From the NCBI RefSeq assembly GCF_028283705.1, contig NZ_JAPWKD010000011.1:496001-560000 (forward strand): a DNA stretch of 64,000 nt, in the 5' to 3' direction. The notes under the pieces are model-generated. The model did not search any database and was not told the DNA's origin. It saw only the letters and a program-made list of their open reading frames with translations. The position numbers and the translations under genes are program-made. This document shows positions 7,365-16,857 of the stretch, one piece after another. Each line of letters starts with the position of its first letter. Within the stretch, counting starts at the first letter, position 1. The stretch is from Pantoea sp. GTDB taxonomy: Bacteria; Pseudomonadota; Gammaproteobacteria; Enterobacterales; Enterobacteriaceae.

Positions 7365-8792
7365 TTATTTGCGATTCGCCAGTAAGGCGGTAAGTTTTTC
7401 CACCCATGCGGCGGTTTCCGGCAGATCTTTCACCGGCTGGCTGTAATGACCACGGGTATCCGGCGCAACCGGCGTTGTGGCGTCGATAATCAGTTTGTCA
7501 GTGATACCCGCAGGGCTGGAGCCGGGGTCCAGTTCCAGTACCGACATATTTGGCAACTGAACCAAATCACCGGCCGGGTTAACTTTTGATGACAGCGCCC
7601 ACATCACCTGGGGCAGGTTGAACGGGTCCACATCTTCATCAACCATAATCACCATTTTGACGTAGCCCAGCCCATGAGGAGTGGTCATGGCGCGTAGCCC
7701 TACCGCGCGGGCAAAGCCGCCGTAACGTTTTTTGGTGGAGATGATGGCGAGCAGGCCGTGGGTGTACATGGCGTTCACCGCCTGCACTTCCGGGAAATCG
7801 GCCTTCAGTTGTTGATAAAGCGGTACGCAGGTCGCCGGTCCCATCAGGTAATCAATTTCTGTCCACGGCATACCCAGATACAGCGATTCGAAGATCGGTT
7901 TGCTGCGATAAGAAACCTTGTCGATGCGTACCACCGTCATGTTACGCCCACCAGAATAGTGGCCGGTAAATTCGCCAAACGGACCTTCAATCTCACGTTT
8001 ACGTCCTTCAATCACCCCTTCCAGAATGACTTCTGAACCCCAGGGGACGTCGAAGCCGGTCAACGGGGCAGTAGCGATGGGATAGGGACTTTCGCGCAAC
8101 GCGCCTGCCATCTCATATTCAGACTGGTCATAGCGTAATGGTGTGGCACCCATCAGGGTAATAATCGGGTCGTTTCCCAGGGTGATGGCAATCGGCAGGT
8201 CTTCGCCACGTTCTTCGGCTTTATGCAGATGCAGGGCAATGTCGTGCATTGGCACCGGCTGTAAACCCAGTTTACGTTTGCCTTTGACCTCCATGCGATA
8301 GATGCCGACGTTCTGTTTGCCAAAGTGGTCGGGATCAAGCGGATCGCGTGAAACGACACAGGCTTTGTCGAGATAGAAGCCGCCATCACCGTCGTTCAGT
8401 CGAAACAGCGGCAAAATATCGAACAGGTTGATGTCGTCGCCATTCACGGTGTTTTCCGACCAGGGGGCATTTTCCCGACGCTCCGGGGCGACCGGGAGGT
8501 GGTCCCAGCGGCGAATAAATTCGTCTATCTGTTGTTTGACTGGCGTATTGGCGGGTAATCCGAGCGAAATCGCATGGTTTTGCCAGGACCCAATGGTGTT
8601 CATGACCACGTGCGCGTGGTTGAAACCTTTTATATTGGTGAATGAAATCGCAGGCGCGCCTTCGCCAATCCGCCCGGTGGCATTGGCAGCAGCGGCGATA
8701 TCAGGTTCGGCCTGAACTTCTTCTTTAATATTCAGTAGCTGCCCTTGCTCATCAAGGGCTTGCAGAAAACTACGCAGGTCATCAAAGGCCAT
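7365..8792 (-). CDS. UbiD-family hydroxyarylic acid decarboxylase subunit C
   Basis: At 475 residues it matches the UbiD family. The N-terminus MAFDDLRSFLQALDEQGQLL, the NVGIYRMEVKGKRKLGLQP segment and the EGPFGEFTGHYSGG loop (carrying the conserved Glu-Arg catalytic region) are typical of VdcC/BsdC/ShdC proteins. These reversibly remove CO2 from phenolic acids using prenylated FMN. The gene is two bases downstream of subunit B and ten upstream of subunit D, so all three are co-translated. The phenolic substrate cannot be fixed from sequence; a plant-derived phenolic acid would fit the host lifestyle. Confidence 0.92.
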   Translation of the reverse strand: MAFDDLRSFLQALDEQGQLLNIKEEVQAEPDIAAAANATGRIGEGAPAISFTNIKGFNHAHVVMNTIGSWQNHAISLGLPANTPVKQQIDEFIRRWDHLPVAPERRENAPWSENTVNGDDINLFDILPLFRLNDGDGGFYLDKACVVSRDPLDPDHFGKQNVGIYRMEVKGKRKLGLQPVPMHDIALHLHKAEERGEDLPIAITLGNDPIITLMGATPLRYDQSEYEMAGALRESPYPIATAPLTGFDVPWGSEVILEGVIEGRKREIEGPFGEFTGHYSGGRNMTVVRIDKVSYRSKPIFESLYLGMPWTEIDYLMGPATCVPLYQQLKADFPEVQAVNAMYTHGLLAIISTKKRYGGFARAVGLRAMTTPHGLGYVKMVIMVDEDVDPFNLPQVMWALSSKVNPAGDLVQLPNMSVLELDPGSSPAGITDKLIIDATTPVAPDTRGHYSQPVKDLPETAAWVEKLTALLANRK

Positions 8793-8794
8793 TC

Positions 8795-9394
8795 TTAACT
8801 CTCCTGTTTCAGGACATCTTGTGAATTGGTTGCGCGTAAACCCTGCCAGCGGCGGGCTTTGGGAAACTCAATGCCAAACTGATCGAGCACGCGCGTTACG
8901 ATGTGGTTAGTGACGTCATCAATGGTTTCGGGATGGTTATAAAAAGCGGGCATCGGTGGCACCATCGCGACGCCGAGGCGAGAAAGGGCCAGCATATTTT
9001 CGAGGTGAATGGTGCTGAGCGGGGTTTCACGAGGCACCAGCACCAACTTACGACCTTCTTTGAGCACCACATCGGCAGCACGTCCTACCAGGCCCTCGGC
9101 ATAACCGGAACGGATACCGGCCAGCGTTTTCATGCTGCAGGGGATAATGATCATCCCATCGGTGCGAAAAGAACCGGAAGAGATGGAAGCGGCCTGATCC
9201 GCCGGGCTATGCACGACATCTGCCATCTCAGCAACATCGCGTGCGCTATAGCGGGTTTCCAGTTCAATGGTGGTTTTTGCCCATTTGCTCATCACAAGAT
9301 GGGTTTCCACCTCTTTGATGGGTTGTAGTGCCTGGAGCAGTGCAACACCCAGGGGAGCACCGGTGGCTCCGGTCATGCCAACAATCAGTCTCAT
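8795..9394 (-). CDS. UbiX-like flavin prenyltransferase (decarboxylase subunit B)
   Basis: A 199-residue UbiX-type flavoprotein with MRLIVGMTGATGAPLGVALLQ at the FMN-binding N-terminus and later SSGSFRTDGMIIIPCSMKTLAGI and LVLVPRETPLSTIHLENM motifs. It makes prenylated FMN, the cofactor of the UbiD-type subunit C next door. The start ATG at 9394 follows AGAGGAT. The upstream region carries two palindromic operators shared with the divergent MarR gene. Confidence 0.92.
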   Translation of the reverse strand: MRLIVGMTGATGAPLGVALLQALQPIKEVETHLVMSKWAKTTIELETRYSARDVAEMADVVHSPADQAASISSGSFRTDGMIIIPCSMKTLAGIRSGYAEGLVGRAADVVLKEGRKLVLVPRETPLSTIHLENMLALSRLGVAMVPPMPAFYNHPETIDDVTNHIVTRVLDQFGIEFPKARRWQGLRATNSQDVLKQES

Positions 9395-9413
9395 AATATC
9401 CTCTGAGAATATT

Positions 9414-9427
9414 GTTCGTATACGAAC
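9414..9427. promoter_or_regulatory. MarR-type operator, copy 1
   Basis: GTTCGTATACGAAC is a perfect 14-base palindrome about 20 bases upstream of the subunit B start codon. The core TTCGTATACGAA is shared with the second copy at 9481-9500. Confidence 0.75.
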
Positions 9428-9480
9428 GTTGTAGTTAAACTAACAGCCGCAATGGGAGCTATGCAAGCGTTTGGGGTAAA

Positions 9481-9500
9481 AAAATTCGTATACGAATTTT
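9481..9500. promoter_or_regulatory. MarR-type operator, copy 2
   Basis: AAAATTCGTATACGAATTTT is a perfect 20-base palindrome with the same TTCGTATACGAA core. Its centre is 70 bases from copy 1, and it lies about 100 bases upstream of the MarR start. The two copies probably let one regulator control the divergent decarboxylase operon and its own gene. Confidence 0.78.
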
Positions 9501-9599
9501 ATGTTCAAAACCGGATAAGCTTAGCGGATTGGCGCTACCAGCACTTGTTGCATTACAATCAATCGCTTAAGCATCTTCATTTCAGCCGCAGGCGACATC

Positions 9600-10025
9600 A
9601 TGCAAAAAGAATTGGGTAATGTATTTTTTCATTTGATGCGGGAACTGCTTCAGGAGCACACCGCTTTATGGCAGAAATCGCTGCCGGAATTGACCAAACA
9701 ACAATATGCGGTGTTGTGTGCAGTTGAGGAACAACCGGGGATTGAGCAACTCGATCTCACCGAGGCCGCGTTGAGTACCAAGGCCACCCTGGCAGAATTA
9801 CTGGTGCGGATGGAGAAGAAAAACCTGATTGAACGGCAGCAGGGCACCAGTGACCGACGCCGCCGGTTTATTTTCCTGACCTCAGAAGGAAAAAAAGCAT
9901 TAAGTGAAGCCCGGCCGATTGCGGAGCAAGTAGATACTTTTTTTCTTTCCCGGCTCGGAGAACAGCAGCAAAGCGACGTGGTGATATTGCTGAAAACGAT
10001 GCTGGGAAAGGAAGATCGAGGTTAA
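9600..10025 (+). CDS. MarR family transcriptional regulator
   Basis: A 141-residue protein of typical MarR length. The winged-helix core runs from about residue 30 (LTKQQYAVLCAVEEQPGIEQ) through LSTKATLAELLVRMEKKNLIERQQ to the wing with DRRRRFIFLTSEGKKAL. It is transcribed divergently from the phenolic-acid decarboxylase operon, with two TTCGTATACGAA palindromes between them. It is likely a repressor relieved by the phenolic substrate, as known for other MarR proteins that guard aromatic-acid genes. Confidence 0.9.
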   Translation: MQKELGNVFFHLMRELLQEHTALWQKSLPELTKQQYAVLCAVEEQPGIEQLDLTEAALSTKATLAELLVRMEKKNLIERQQGTSDRRRRFIFLTSEGKKALSEARPIAEQVDTFFLSRLGEQQQSDVVILLKTMLGKEDRG

Positions 10026-10221
10026 TTATAAAATTCAGCAGCGTTATCAATATGAAACGATTTTGTTTCTTCGGATAATTTCGCGACTACCTTCACTATT
10101 TCGGATATAAATGCTTGCTGGAATAAGCGAATTTGAGGGAAGGTTATTACAGGAATAAGAACCAGGCGCAATAAGGATGGCCTGAATAACTTTCATCTTC
10201 AGTCAGTAGGGTATTTATATT

Positions 10222-12729
10222 ATGCCAGATAATAACGCCATCGTGCCAGTGACTGGGCGCGGGTTTATGCAGCCTTCAGCGCAAATGCGTCAACTTCCTG
10301 TTTCCAGAATGACAGGTGCAGTTAATCAGGTTTTCCCTTCGGGCACAGCAATATCTTCATCGTTACCACAGCGAGAAAGAATTTATTCTGATACTACTAT
10401 TGCGAAGCCGGTAAATATATTATCCCGGAATTCAATGCTTCGGGATGGAACGCTCCTTTCTGAGCAAAAAATATTCCGGAATCATTTTTTAACTAAAGCT
10501 AAGAACACCGCTCCTGATGGCCGTAAACCGTCAACAGTCAGCGCTATTCTGGCTGCGAATTCGCAAGGACATCAACGTGGTTTGGGAAAGGTGAAATCCA
10601 TCAGAATAAGCGCGCAACCGACTCATGAATGGTCGTCAGCATTAGATAAGTCACGGAAACAGTTATCTCGCATTAACATCAGCGATGTAAATGGAGTCAT
10701 ATCTCAGCATCCACCAGTCGAGGGGATTAGAGAAAATGACACCCTGAAAATGCAGTACATGAATAGCGGAGCCAGCACATCGCAACAGCAACTATCCCGC
10801 GTCGCAGATACGCCACCGGCAAGTGTTGCCACAGCGAAATTTCCTTACCGAGGTGAGGGTGATCCGTGTGAAATTTATGCGCAACAACAACAGCGCATGG
10901 TGATTTTGACCCGTGGTGCGGGCGTGTACGCGCAATTGCCTAATTTGCGACCCGCGCTGGAATTAGTGAATAAAGTTGTGGGTGAAGTTTTCAGGAAAAT
11001 AAAAAACCCGGAGTATGTTGGAGAAGTGATGGATGCGATTGCATTTTGCACGGGTATCCGTCCTGAAAGGGTTAACTTTGCTATCTATCGCGACTTCTTA
11101 GCGCAGGTGCAATCGATGTCGCGCCAGGCCGCCACTTACCTGCCGGGTGAAATCAATGAAAACCAATTCGCGATTGTGGAAACTCCGCCCGGAAGTATTA
11201 TGGCTGCTGCCACCATACCGCAGGATCCACATAACAGAATATGGTTTGCCCACAATCAATCGACATCCAGCATTGCTGAGTTTTTCAAGAATGTGGTCCA
11301 TGAAGTGGGTCATATGTTCACAACTGAAAATCCGGCCTTTGATTTTATCTATCTTATGCCGCAGGGATGTAATGAGCAGGAGATTTGTGATGTCGATGAA
11401 TTGCAAAAAGCGTTGATTAATGAAGTGGCACGTATTGGGCATAACCTTCACGTCCGGGAAGCTTATTTTAATAATACAATGAAAATGCTCAGGGGTAGCT
11501 ATCCTGAACTACCTTTGAGAAATATCTTCAACGCCACCACTTCTACGGAGGCGGCAGAGTCTGTGGAGAATAATGACTTGCTGCGTTATATGTTAGTCAG
11601 CAGAACCTCTGATTTATTAAGTATGCTGGTAATGAAACTCGGCTATGATAAGTTTCTTAAAGGATTGCCACCACAGGCGCGTTCAACGGCTGATCCTGCA
11701 TCGGTTATGGCTAAAATAGAAGAGATTAAAGACAGAACATCGATTAACCTGCATTTGAATACCATTTGTAATGTTATGAGCGATATTACAACGGACTTCA
11801 GGGCTGCCAATGGAATAATGAAAAAACTGGCTAGCATCGCGTTGCCTTATCCTGTCGAAACGGCGCAATGGTTAACATTAATGGGGGGTGAACTTCCCAG
11901 GATGATGGATCGGCTTTATCGCAATGAGTCAAAAAACTCTGCACATGTGATAGGCACGATTAACTGCATCTTAACCTGGCTGATGGAGCGAGGTAATCTG
12001 CCCGCGACCTATGTCAAAACCTGTATTCTGCCCATTCCCTATACTTATGATTTTTATAACACTAAAAATAATGAAGAAATATGGAAAGATAAGTTGATTC
12101 ATTGTTGGGTCGATTTATTGCGTAGTTATCTTAGACGATCTTCACCCATCCCACGCCAGGGTGACATCGAACACCTGGTCAGGATACTCGTCAGAAAGTC
12201 GATGCACTACAGAAATATCCCCGGATCTGTGGCGTTTTATAAAATGCTGGCAATCGAACTGGTGCAACGTATGAATTGGTTTAATCAGGCAACGACAAAT
12301 CAGCCAGCCGGGAACGATGAACCAAGAAGTAAAAAGGTAAAAGTGACTCCGGAACAACCGGATAGTCGCCTGGCGAATCTGGCAATAAAACAGGGCTGGT
12401 ATGTTTCTATCGAAGATGAAAATGGAGAATTTCTGCGTGGCTTCAATCCAACAGGAGTAAGTATTGCAACCCGGCAAGATTTCGATGCGCAGCTAGATGC
12501 ACCCATTATGCGTGGAACCGTCAGAGTCTTGTGTATTTTGAGAGAATGGCAGGAAAACGAACAGGTTTATTATCATGGTACAAGGCCAGATGGCACATCT
12601 ATCCGCTGTGAAAATGATGAAAATAACTTAAGCCGGGCAGCAATGGCTTCTTATCTCGGGGAACAACCCACAGAAGAGGAAGTGACCATGCTGGCTAGAG
12701 ATTTAGCGGCCGGGGAAGACAGCCTCTGA
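10222..12729 (+). CDS. Large putative secreted effector with zinc-metalloprotease motif
   Basis: An 835-residue protein I cannot assign to a named family. Residues 1-205 are rich in Ser, Thr, Gln and Pro, lack a Sec signal and look disordered, as in type III effector N-termini. A globular region follows, with VVHEVGHMF at 358-366 giving the HExxH zinc-protease signature (H360, E361, H364). Residues 700-708 (EPRSKKVKV) resemble a eukaryotic nuclear localisation signal. No membrane segment is seen. The gene is visibly AT-richer than its neighbours, stands alone between a MarR gene and crtZ, and has no secretion genes nearby, suggesting horizontal gain. An effector role is inference; an internal metallopeptidase is the main alternative. 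Confidence 0.6.
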   Translation: MPDNNAIVPVTGRGFMQPSAQMRQLPVSRMTGAVNQVFPSGTAISSSLPQRERIYSDTTIAKPVNILSRNSMLRDGTLLSEQKIFRNHFLTKAKNTAPDGRKPSTVSAILAANSQGHQRGLGKVKSIRISAQPTHEWSSALDKSRKQLSRINISDVNGVISQHPPVEGIRENDTLKMQYMNSGASTSQQQLSRVADTPPASVATAKFPYRGEGDPCEIYAQQQQRMVILTRGAGVYAQLPNLRPALELVNKVVGEVFRKIKNPEYVGEVMDAIAFCTGIRPERVNFAIYRDFLAQVQSMSRQAATYLPGEINENQFAIVETPPGSIMAAATIPQDPHNRIWFAHNQSTSSIAEFFKNVVHEVGHMFTTENPAFDFIYLMPQGCNEQEICDVDELQKALINEVARIGHNLHVREAYFNNTMKMLRGSYPELPLRNIFNATTSTEAAESVENNDLLRYMLVSRTSDLLSMLVMKLGYDKFLKGLPPQARSTADPASVMAKIEEIKDRTSINLHLNTICNVMSDITTDFRAANGIMKKLASIALPYPVETAQWLTLMGGELPRMMDRLYRNESKNSAHVIGTINCILTWLMERGNLPATYVKTCILPIPYTYDFYNTKNNEEIWKDKLIHCWVDLLRSYLRRSSPIPRQGDIEHLVRILVRKSMHYRNIPGSVAFYKMLAIELVQRMNWFNQATTNQPAGNDEPRSKKVKVTPEQPDSRLANLAIKQGWYVSIEDENGEFLRGFNPTGVSIATRQDFDAQLDAPIMRGTVRVLCILREWQENEQVYYHGTRPDGTSIRCENDENNLSRAAMASYLGEQPTEEEVTMLARDLAAGEDSL

Positions 12730-12787
12730 CAGAAATCTGGGCTATTTTGAGTAAGGATACTGACCCGTTAACAAAGAAGGACGGATG

Positions 12788-13273
12788 ATGCTCTGGTTAT
12801 TGAATACGCTAATCCTGCTTTCCACCGTGGTGTTGATGGAGGTGGTTGCCGCGCTGACACATAAATACATCATGCACGGCTGGGGATGGGGCTGGCATTT
12901 ATCGCATCATGAGCCGCACGACAACAAATTTGAACTCAACGATCTCTATGCACTGGCGTTTGCCCTGCTGGCGATAGTGCTGATTCTGTTTGGCGTGCAG
13001 GGGCTATGGCCGATGCAGTGGATTGGAGCGGGTATGACGGTATACGGTGCGCTGTATTTTATGGTGCATGATGGTCTGGTTCATCAACGCTGGCCGTTCC
13101 GCTATATTCCGCGCCGCGGCTATCTCAAACGTCTGTATATGGCGCACCGCATGCATCATGCGGTGCGTGGACGCGAAGGCTGTGTCTCCTTTGGCTTTTT
13201 ATATGCGCCGCCGTTACCTAAGCTACAGGCAGCGTTGCGTCAGCGACAGGGACGAAAAAACCACCTTAAATGA
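12788..13273 (+). CDS. crtZ: Beta-carotene hydroxylase
   Basis: A 161-residue membrane protein clearly of the CrtZ family. It has the histidine clusters HKYIMH (25-30), HLSHH (37-41) and HRMHH further on, which bind the di-iron centre, plus the conserved YFMVHDGLVHQRWPFRYIPR segment. It adds 3-hydroxyl groups to beta-carotene to give beta-cryptoxanthin and zeaxanthin. The second of two adjacent ATG codons (12788) is preferred because it lies six bases from AAGAAGGA and matches the usual MLW start. It is convergent with crtB (14 bases between stops), as in other Pantoea clusters. Confidence 0.95.
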   Translation: MLWLLNTLILLSTVVLMEVVAALTHKYIMHGWGWGWHLSHHEPHDNKFELNDLYALAFALLAIVLILFGVQGLWPMQWIGAGMTVYGALYFMVHDGLVHQRWPFRYIPRRGYLKRLYMAHRMHHAVRGREGCVSFGFLYAPPLPKLQAALRQRQGRKNHLK

Positions 13274-13287
13274 TTACAACGCTGCCG

Positions 13288-14217
13288 TTATTGTCCTGGT
13301 CGTTGCCATAGCCCCGCCGGGCGGGTCGCAGGCGAAACCAGCCGCGATCGGATTGCCAGCCCGGCCCCCCTGAGCAGTAACGCCAGTTTCTCCCCATGAC
13401 TGGTATGCTGGCGCGAATCCCACGCCTGCACGCCTGCCTGCAACACTTTCATGCCAATTTCACGATATACGCCGTGAGCAGTGGCGATCGCCCAGGCTGA
13501 ACGCAGCGGTAACCCCGCTAACCCGGCGTGCGCTGACTGATAATAAGGTTCTGCTGCCGTCACCAGGCGTGCGGCGAGTGTGGCAATCGCCGCACGATGT
13601 TGCACATCGGCCAGATTATCGCTGCGCAAACCCAGCGGTTGCAGCCACTCCTCGGGCAGATAACAGCGGCCATTGCGTGCATCCTCGACGATATCGCGTG
13701 CGATATTGGTCAGCTGGAAAGCCAGCCCTAAATCGCAGGCGTGATCCAATACCTTTTCATCACGCACGCCCATGACCCGCGCCATCATTAAACCCACGAC
13801 CCCCGCGACGTGATAGCAATAACGCAGGGTGTCGTCGAAGCTCAGGTAGCGCTGGTGACGTGCGTCCATCGCAAAACCTTCGAGGTGATCAAAGGCCAGT
13901 TGCGCTGGGATCCGGTGCATCAGTGCGACCTCCTGAAAGGCGGCAAACGCCGGTTCTGCCATGCTGGCACCGCTGTAGGCCCGGCGCGTTTCCAGTTGCA
14001 GATGCGCCATGCGTGCCAGCGCATCATCGATAGCATGCTGCGATCCAGGCGCTCCCAGAGTCTGACCATCAATAACGTCATCGCAATGACGACACCAGGC
14101 ATACAGCATCAGCGTGCTGCGGCGCGTTGAGGCATCGAACAGTTTGGCGGCAGTCGCGAAGCTTTTTGAGCCAGCAGCCATGGTATGGGTGGCGTGCGCC
14201 ATTAACGGCATACTCAT
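13288..14217 (-). CDS. crtB: Phytoene synthase
   Basis: A 309-residue squalene/phytoene synthase family protein. The two aspartate motifs are visible: DDVID at 46-50 and NIARDIVEDA at 171-180. It joins two geranylgeranyl diphosphates head to head to make phytoene. It is the last gene of the leftward crtE-crtY-crtI-crtB operon, and its ATG overlaps the crtI stop by four bases. Confidence 0.95.
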   Translation of the reverse strand: MSMPLMAHATHTMAAGSKSFATAAKLFDASTRRSTLMLYAWCRHCDDVIDGQTLGAPGSQHAIDDALARMAHLQLETRRAYSGASMAEPAFAAFQEVALMHRIPAQLAFDHLEGFAMDARHQRYLSFDDTLRYCYHVAGVVGLMMARVMGVRDEKVLDHACDLGLAFQLTNIARDIVEDARNGRCYLPEEWLQPLGLRSDNLADVQHRAAIATLAARLVTAAEPYYQSAHAGLAGLPLRSAWAIATAHGVYREIGMKVLQAGVQAWDSRQHTSHGEKLALLLRGAGLAIRSRLVSPATRPAGLWQRPGQ

Positions 14218-15695
14218 CCGGCAAGATCCTCCAGCATCAGTTGCGCAGTGGCTTTCGCCGAACCAATCACCCCGGGAACTCCGGCACCGGGATGCGTGCC
14301 TGCGCCAACCAGATATAAATTGTGAATCGCGGCATCGCGATTGTGTGGCCGAAACCAGGCGCTCTGCGTCAGGATCGGCTCCAGCGAAAACGCCGACCCC
14401 TGATGGGCGTGCAGCGTGTCGCGAAAATCAACAGGTGTGAACATGCGTTCGGTGACCAGCTGCGAACGTAAGCCCGGCATCTGGTACTGCTCCAGATAAG
14501 CAAAGATACGATCGCGCAAACGTGGGCCTTCCTGTTGCCAGTCAATATCCGCTGTGCCCAAATGTGGCACGGGAGCCAGTACATAAAAACTGCCGCAACC
14601 CGGTGGCGCGAGGCGCGGATCGCTGGAGCAGGGGGCATGCAGATACAGCGAAAAATCCTGTGAAAGCTGGTTGCTGTGAAAAATATCATCAATCAATCCG
14701 CGATAGCGTGGGCCGAAACATACTGTGTGATGTGCCAGCTGCGGATGGGGCTGATTCAGACCGAAATACAGCACAAACAGCGAGTTACTCATACGTTTGC
14801 GTTTCAGCGCCGCCGCGCGTTTTGCCGCAACGGGGTGATGCGCCAGCAGGCTGGCATAGGTATGGACCACATCGGCGTTTGAAGCCACCGCAGCGGTGGC
14901 AAAATGTCGTCCATCAACCAGCTGCACGCCATGAATTCGATCGCCCTCAGTTTCAAGCCTGCGCACCTGGGCATTCAGCAGTAGCTCGCCACCAAGGTCC
15001 TGCAATAACTTCACCATGCCGTTGATCAGCGCGCCGGTACCACCACGCGGAAACCACACACCCCATTCACGCTCCAGTGCATGGATTAAGGTATAAATCG
15101 ACGATGTGGCAAACGGATTACCACCCACCAGCAGTGAGTGAAAAGAAAAGGCCTGACGCAAATGATCATCCTGCACAAACTTCGCCACCATGCTATAAAC
15201 GCTGCGCCACGCCTGCAAACGACCAAGCTGCGGTGCAGCGCGCAGCATAGCGCGCAGCGATAAAAAGGGTACGGTGCCGAGTTTCAGATAACCCTCATTA
15301 AACACATCGCGTGAATAAGCAAGGAACTGACGATATCCGGCCACATCCTGCGGGTTAAAGGTGGCGATCTGCTGCTCCAGTCGGGTCTGGTTGTTGTCGT
15401 AATCCAGCGTGCGGCCATCTTCCCAGCACAGACGGTAAAAAGGCGTCACCGGCAATAGCTCGACATAATCACGCATGGATTTACCCGCCAGCGTGAACAG
15501 TGCCTCGATTGCGGTGGGATCGGTAATCACCGTGGGCCCGGCATCGAAGGTAAATCCCTGATCCTGCCAGACATAGGCACGTCCACCGGGCTTATCACGC
15601 TGCTCCAGCACCGTGGTCGGGATGCCGGCTGCCTGTAAACGGATCGCCAGCGCCAGGCCGCCAAAGCCTGCGCCCACCACGTAAGTGCGTTTCAT
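14214..15695 (-). CDS. crtI: Phytoene desaturase
   Basis: A 493-residue FAD-dependent CrtI-type desaturase. It begins with the dinucleotide-binding motif VVGAGFGGLALAIRL, followed by PGGRAYVWQDQGFTFDAGPT, and ends with the conserved YLVGAGTHPGAGVPGVIGSA bacterial-type desaturase signature. It performs the four desaturations from phytoene to lycopene in the membrane. Four-base overlaps with crtY upstream and crtB downstream indicate translational coupling. Confidence 0.96.
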   Translation of the reverse strand: MKRTYVVGAGFGGLALAIRLQAAGIPTTVLEQRDKPGGRAYVWQDQGFTFDAGPTVITDPTAIEALFTLAGKSMRDYVELLPVTPFYRLCWEDGRTLDYDNNQTRLEQQIATFNPQDVAGYRQFLAYSRDVFNEGYLKLGTVPFLSLRAMLRAAPQLGRLQAWRSVYSMVAKFVQDDHLRQAFSFHSLLVGGNPFATSSIYTLIHALEREWGVWFPRGGTGALINGMVKLLQDLGGELLLNAQVRRLETEGDRIHGVQLVDGRHFATAAVASNADVVHTYASLLAHHPVAAKRAAALKRKRMSNSLFVLYFGLNQPHPQLAHHTVCFGPRYRGLIDDIFHSNQLSQDFSLYLHAPCSSDPRLAPPGCGSFYVLAPVPHLGTADIDWQQEGPRLRDRIFAYLEQYQMPGLRSQLVTERMFTPVDFRDTLHAHQGSAFSLEPILTQSAWFRPHNRDAAIHNLYLVGAGTHPGAGVPGVIGSAKATAQLMLEDLAG

Positions 15696-16843
15696 GGTTT
15701 CTTCCCTGTCTGCGGTTGTGTCGTCAGCAGCGCGCGCAATGCGGCACCTGGTGGGACCGGGGGTTTACCGCAAATAATGCGTGCCTTATCGGTGAGGGTC
15801 AGCTGTCCGGCATAAAATCGGCCAATTAATCCGGCATTCAGCTGGTAAAAACGCTGCATCACCCGCCAGCGCTGATCGGGCTGACCAGCAAGAAACAGCA
15901 TGCGATTCAGCAGACGGAAAAAGCGTTGTTGACGCCACTGTCGCCGGGCAAAGGTTTCGATATGCTGGCTCAGCGTAGCGGCATCGGTGGGCAGCAGGCT
16001 GGAAATATGTTCCGCCAGTGTTACCGCCGTGGGTAATGAATAGCCGGTGGTGGCGTGGAATAATCCGGCACGCAGACCGCTGCAGGGTTGTCCACGCTGC
16101 TGTTGCCAGAAAGCGTCAATATCTCCGCTCAGGGTGATGGGCAAAGCGCCGCGTTCCTCGCGTATCAGCAGGCTCAGGTGCCAGCGCTGCTGCCGGGCAT
16201 AATCGGCGATATTTTGCCGGGCCACTTCCTGCGCCAGCAGTGGGGTGTCGATATAGTGGGTATCCTCAATCAACAGCCGGTCGCTGCTGAGTGGCAGGGT
16301 GTAGACAAACCGGTAACCCTGATGCTGTGGCACCGTGGCATCCATCAATATCGGTTGGGTCAACCCATGCGGCTGCGCCAGCTGCCATTCCTGCCCGACA
16401 AACACCTGATAGCCGAGGGACAGATGCGGGGAATATTGCACGCCACGGCCGTCAATCACCACTGGAGCCTGCCACTGACGGCCATCCGCCAGAGTGACAC
16501 TGTTGGGGATAATCTGTTGCACGGCACAGCCGGTGCATAAATCATCGCCGAATGTGGCACGCAGCTGGCGGGCAAAGGTGGCCGAAGAGATAGAGAAATA
16601 ATCACCGGGCAGGCTGCGCTGCAATGCCGGGAAACGCACCTGATAACCCGACCAGCGAGAGGTGATGAGTGGCGCGATCCAGCGATGCTGGTCGGCCTGT
16701 AAATCGTCCTGATGAAATGACCAGGTATGGTTGCCACCTGCCTGCGGCTGGCTCTCCAGCAGCAGGCATTTCAGCGTTGGGTGTTGCTGGTGCAACCGCA
16801 GAGCGATCAGCCCATTTGCCAGCCCGGCACCCACCAGAATCAC
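15692..16843 (-). CDS. crtY: Lycopene beta-cyclase, with unusual start
   Basis: CrtY family: ILVGAGLANGLIALRL at the N-terminus, PQAGGNHTWSFHQDDL, GYRFVYTLPLSSDRLLIEDTHYID and GLFHATTGYSLP are all recognisable. It cyclises both ends of lycopene to beta-carotene. The first normal-type start codon in frame is the GTG at 16843, which would cut off conserved family residues: codons upstream still read T-S-R-Y-D before VILVGAG. A CTG at 16861, overlapping the crtE stop as CTGA and five bases after GAGG, would restore them. There is no ATG in frame. The gene lies directly after crtE, where crtX is normally found. Confidence 0.93.
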   Translation of the reverse strand: MILVGAGLANGLIALRLHQQHPTLKCLLLESQPQAGGNHTWSFHQDDLQADQHRWIAPLITSRWSGYQVRFPALQRSLPGDYFSISSATFARQLRATFGDDLCTGCAVQQIIPNSVTLADGRQWQAPVVIDGRGVQYSPHLSLGYQVFVGQEWQLAQPHGLTQPILMDATVPQHQGYRFVYTLPLSSDRLLIEDTHYIDTPLLAQEVARQNIADYARQQRWHLSLLIREERGALPITLSGDIDAFWQQQRGQPCSGLRAGLFHATTGYSLPTAVTLAEHISSLLPTDAATLSQHIETFARRQWRQQRFFRLLNRMLFLAGQPDQRWRVMQRFYQLNAGLIGRFYAGQLTLTDKARIICGKPPVPPGAALRALLTTQPQTGKKP

Positions 16844-16857
16844 ATCATAGCGGCTGG

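Noticed and set aside
10026..10221. hrp box upstream of the effector-like gene
   Set aside because: A GAACC is present near 10160 but the second part (CCACNNA at 15-16 bases) does not match, so no HrpL promoter is claimed.
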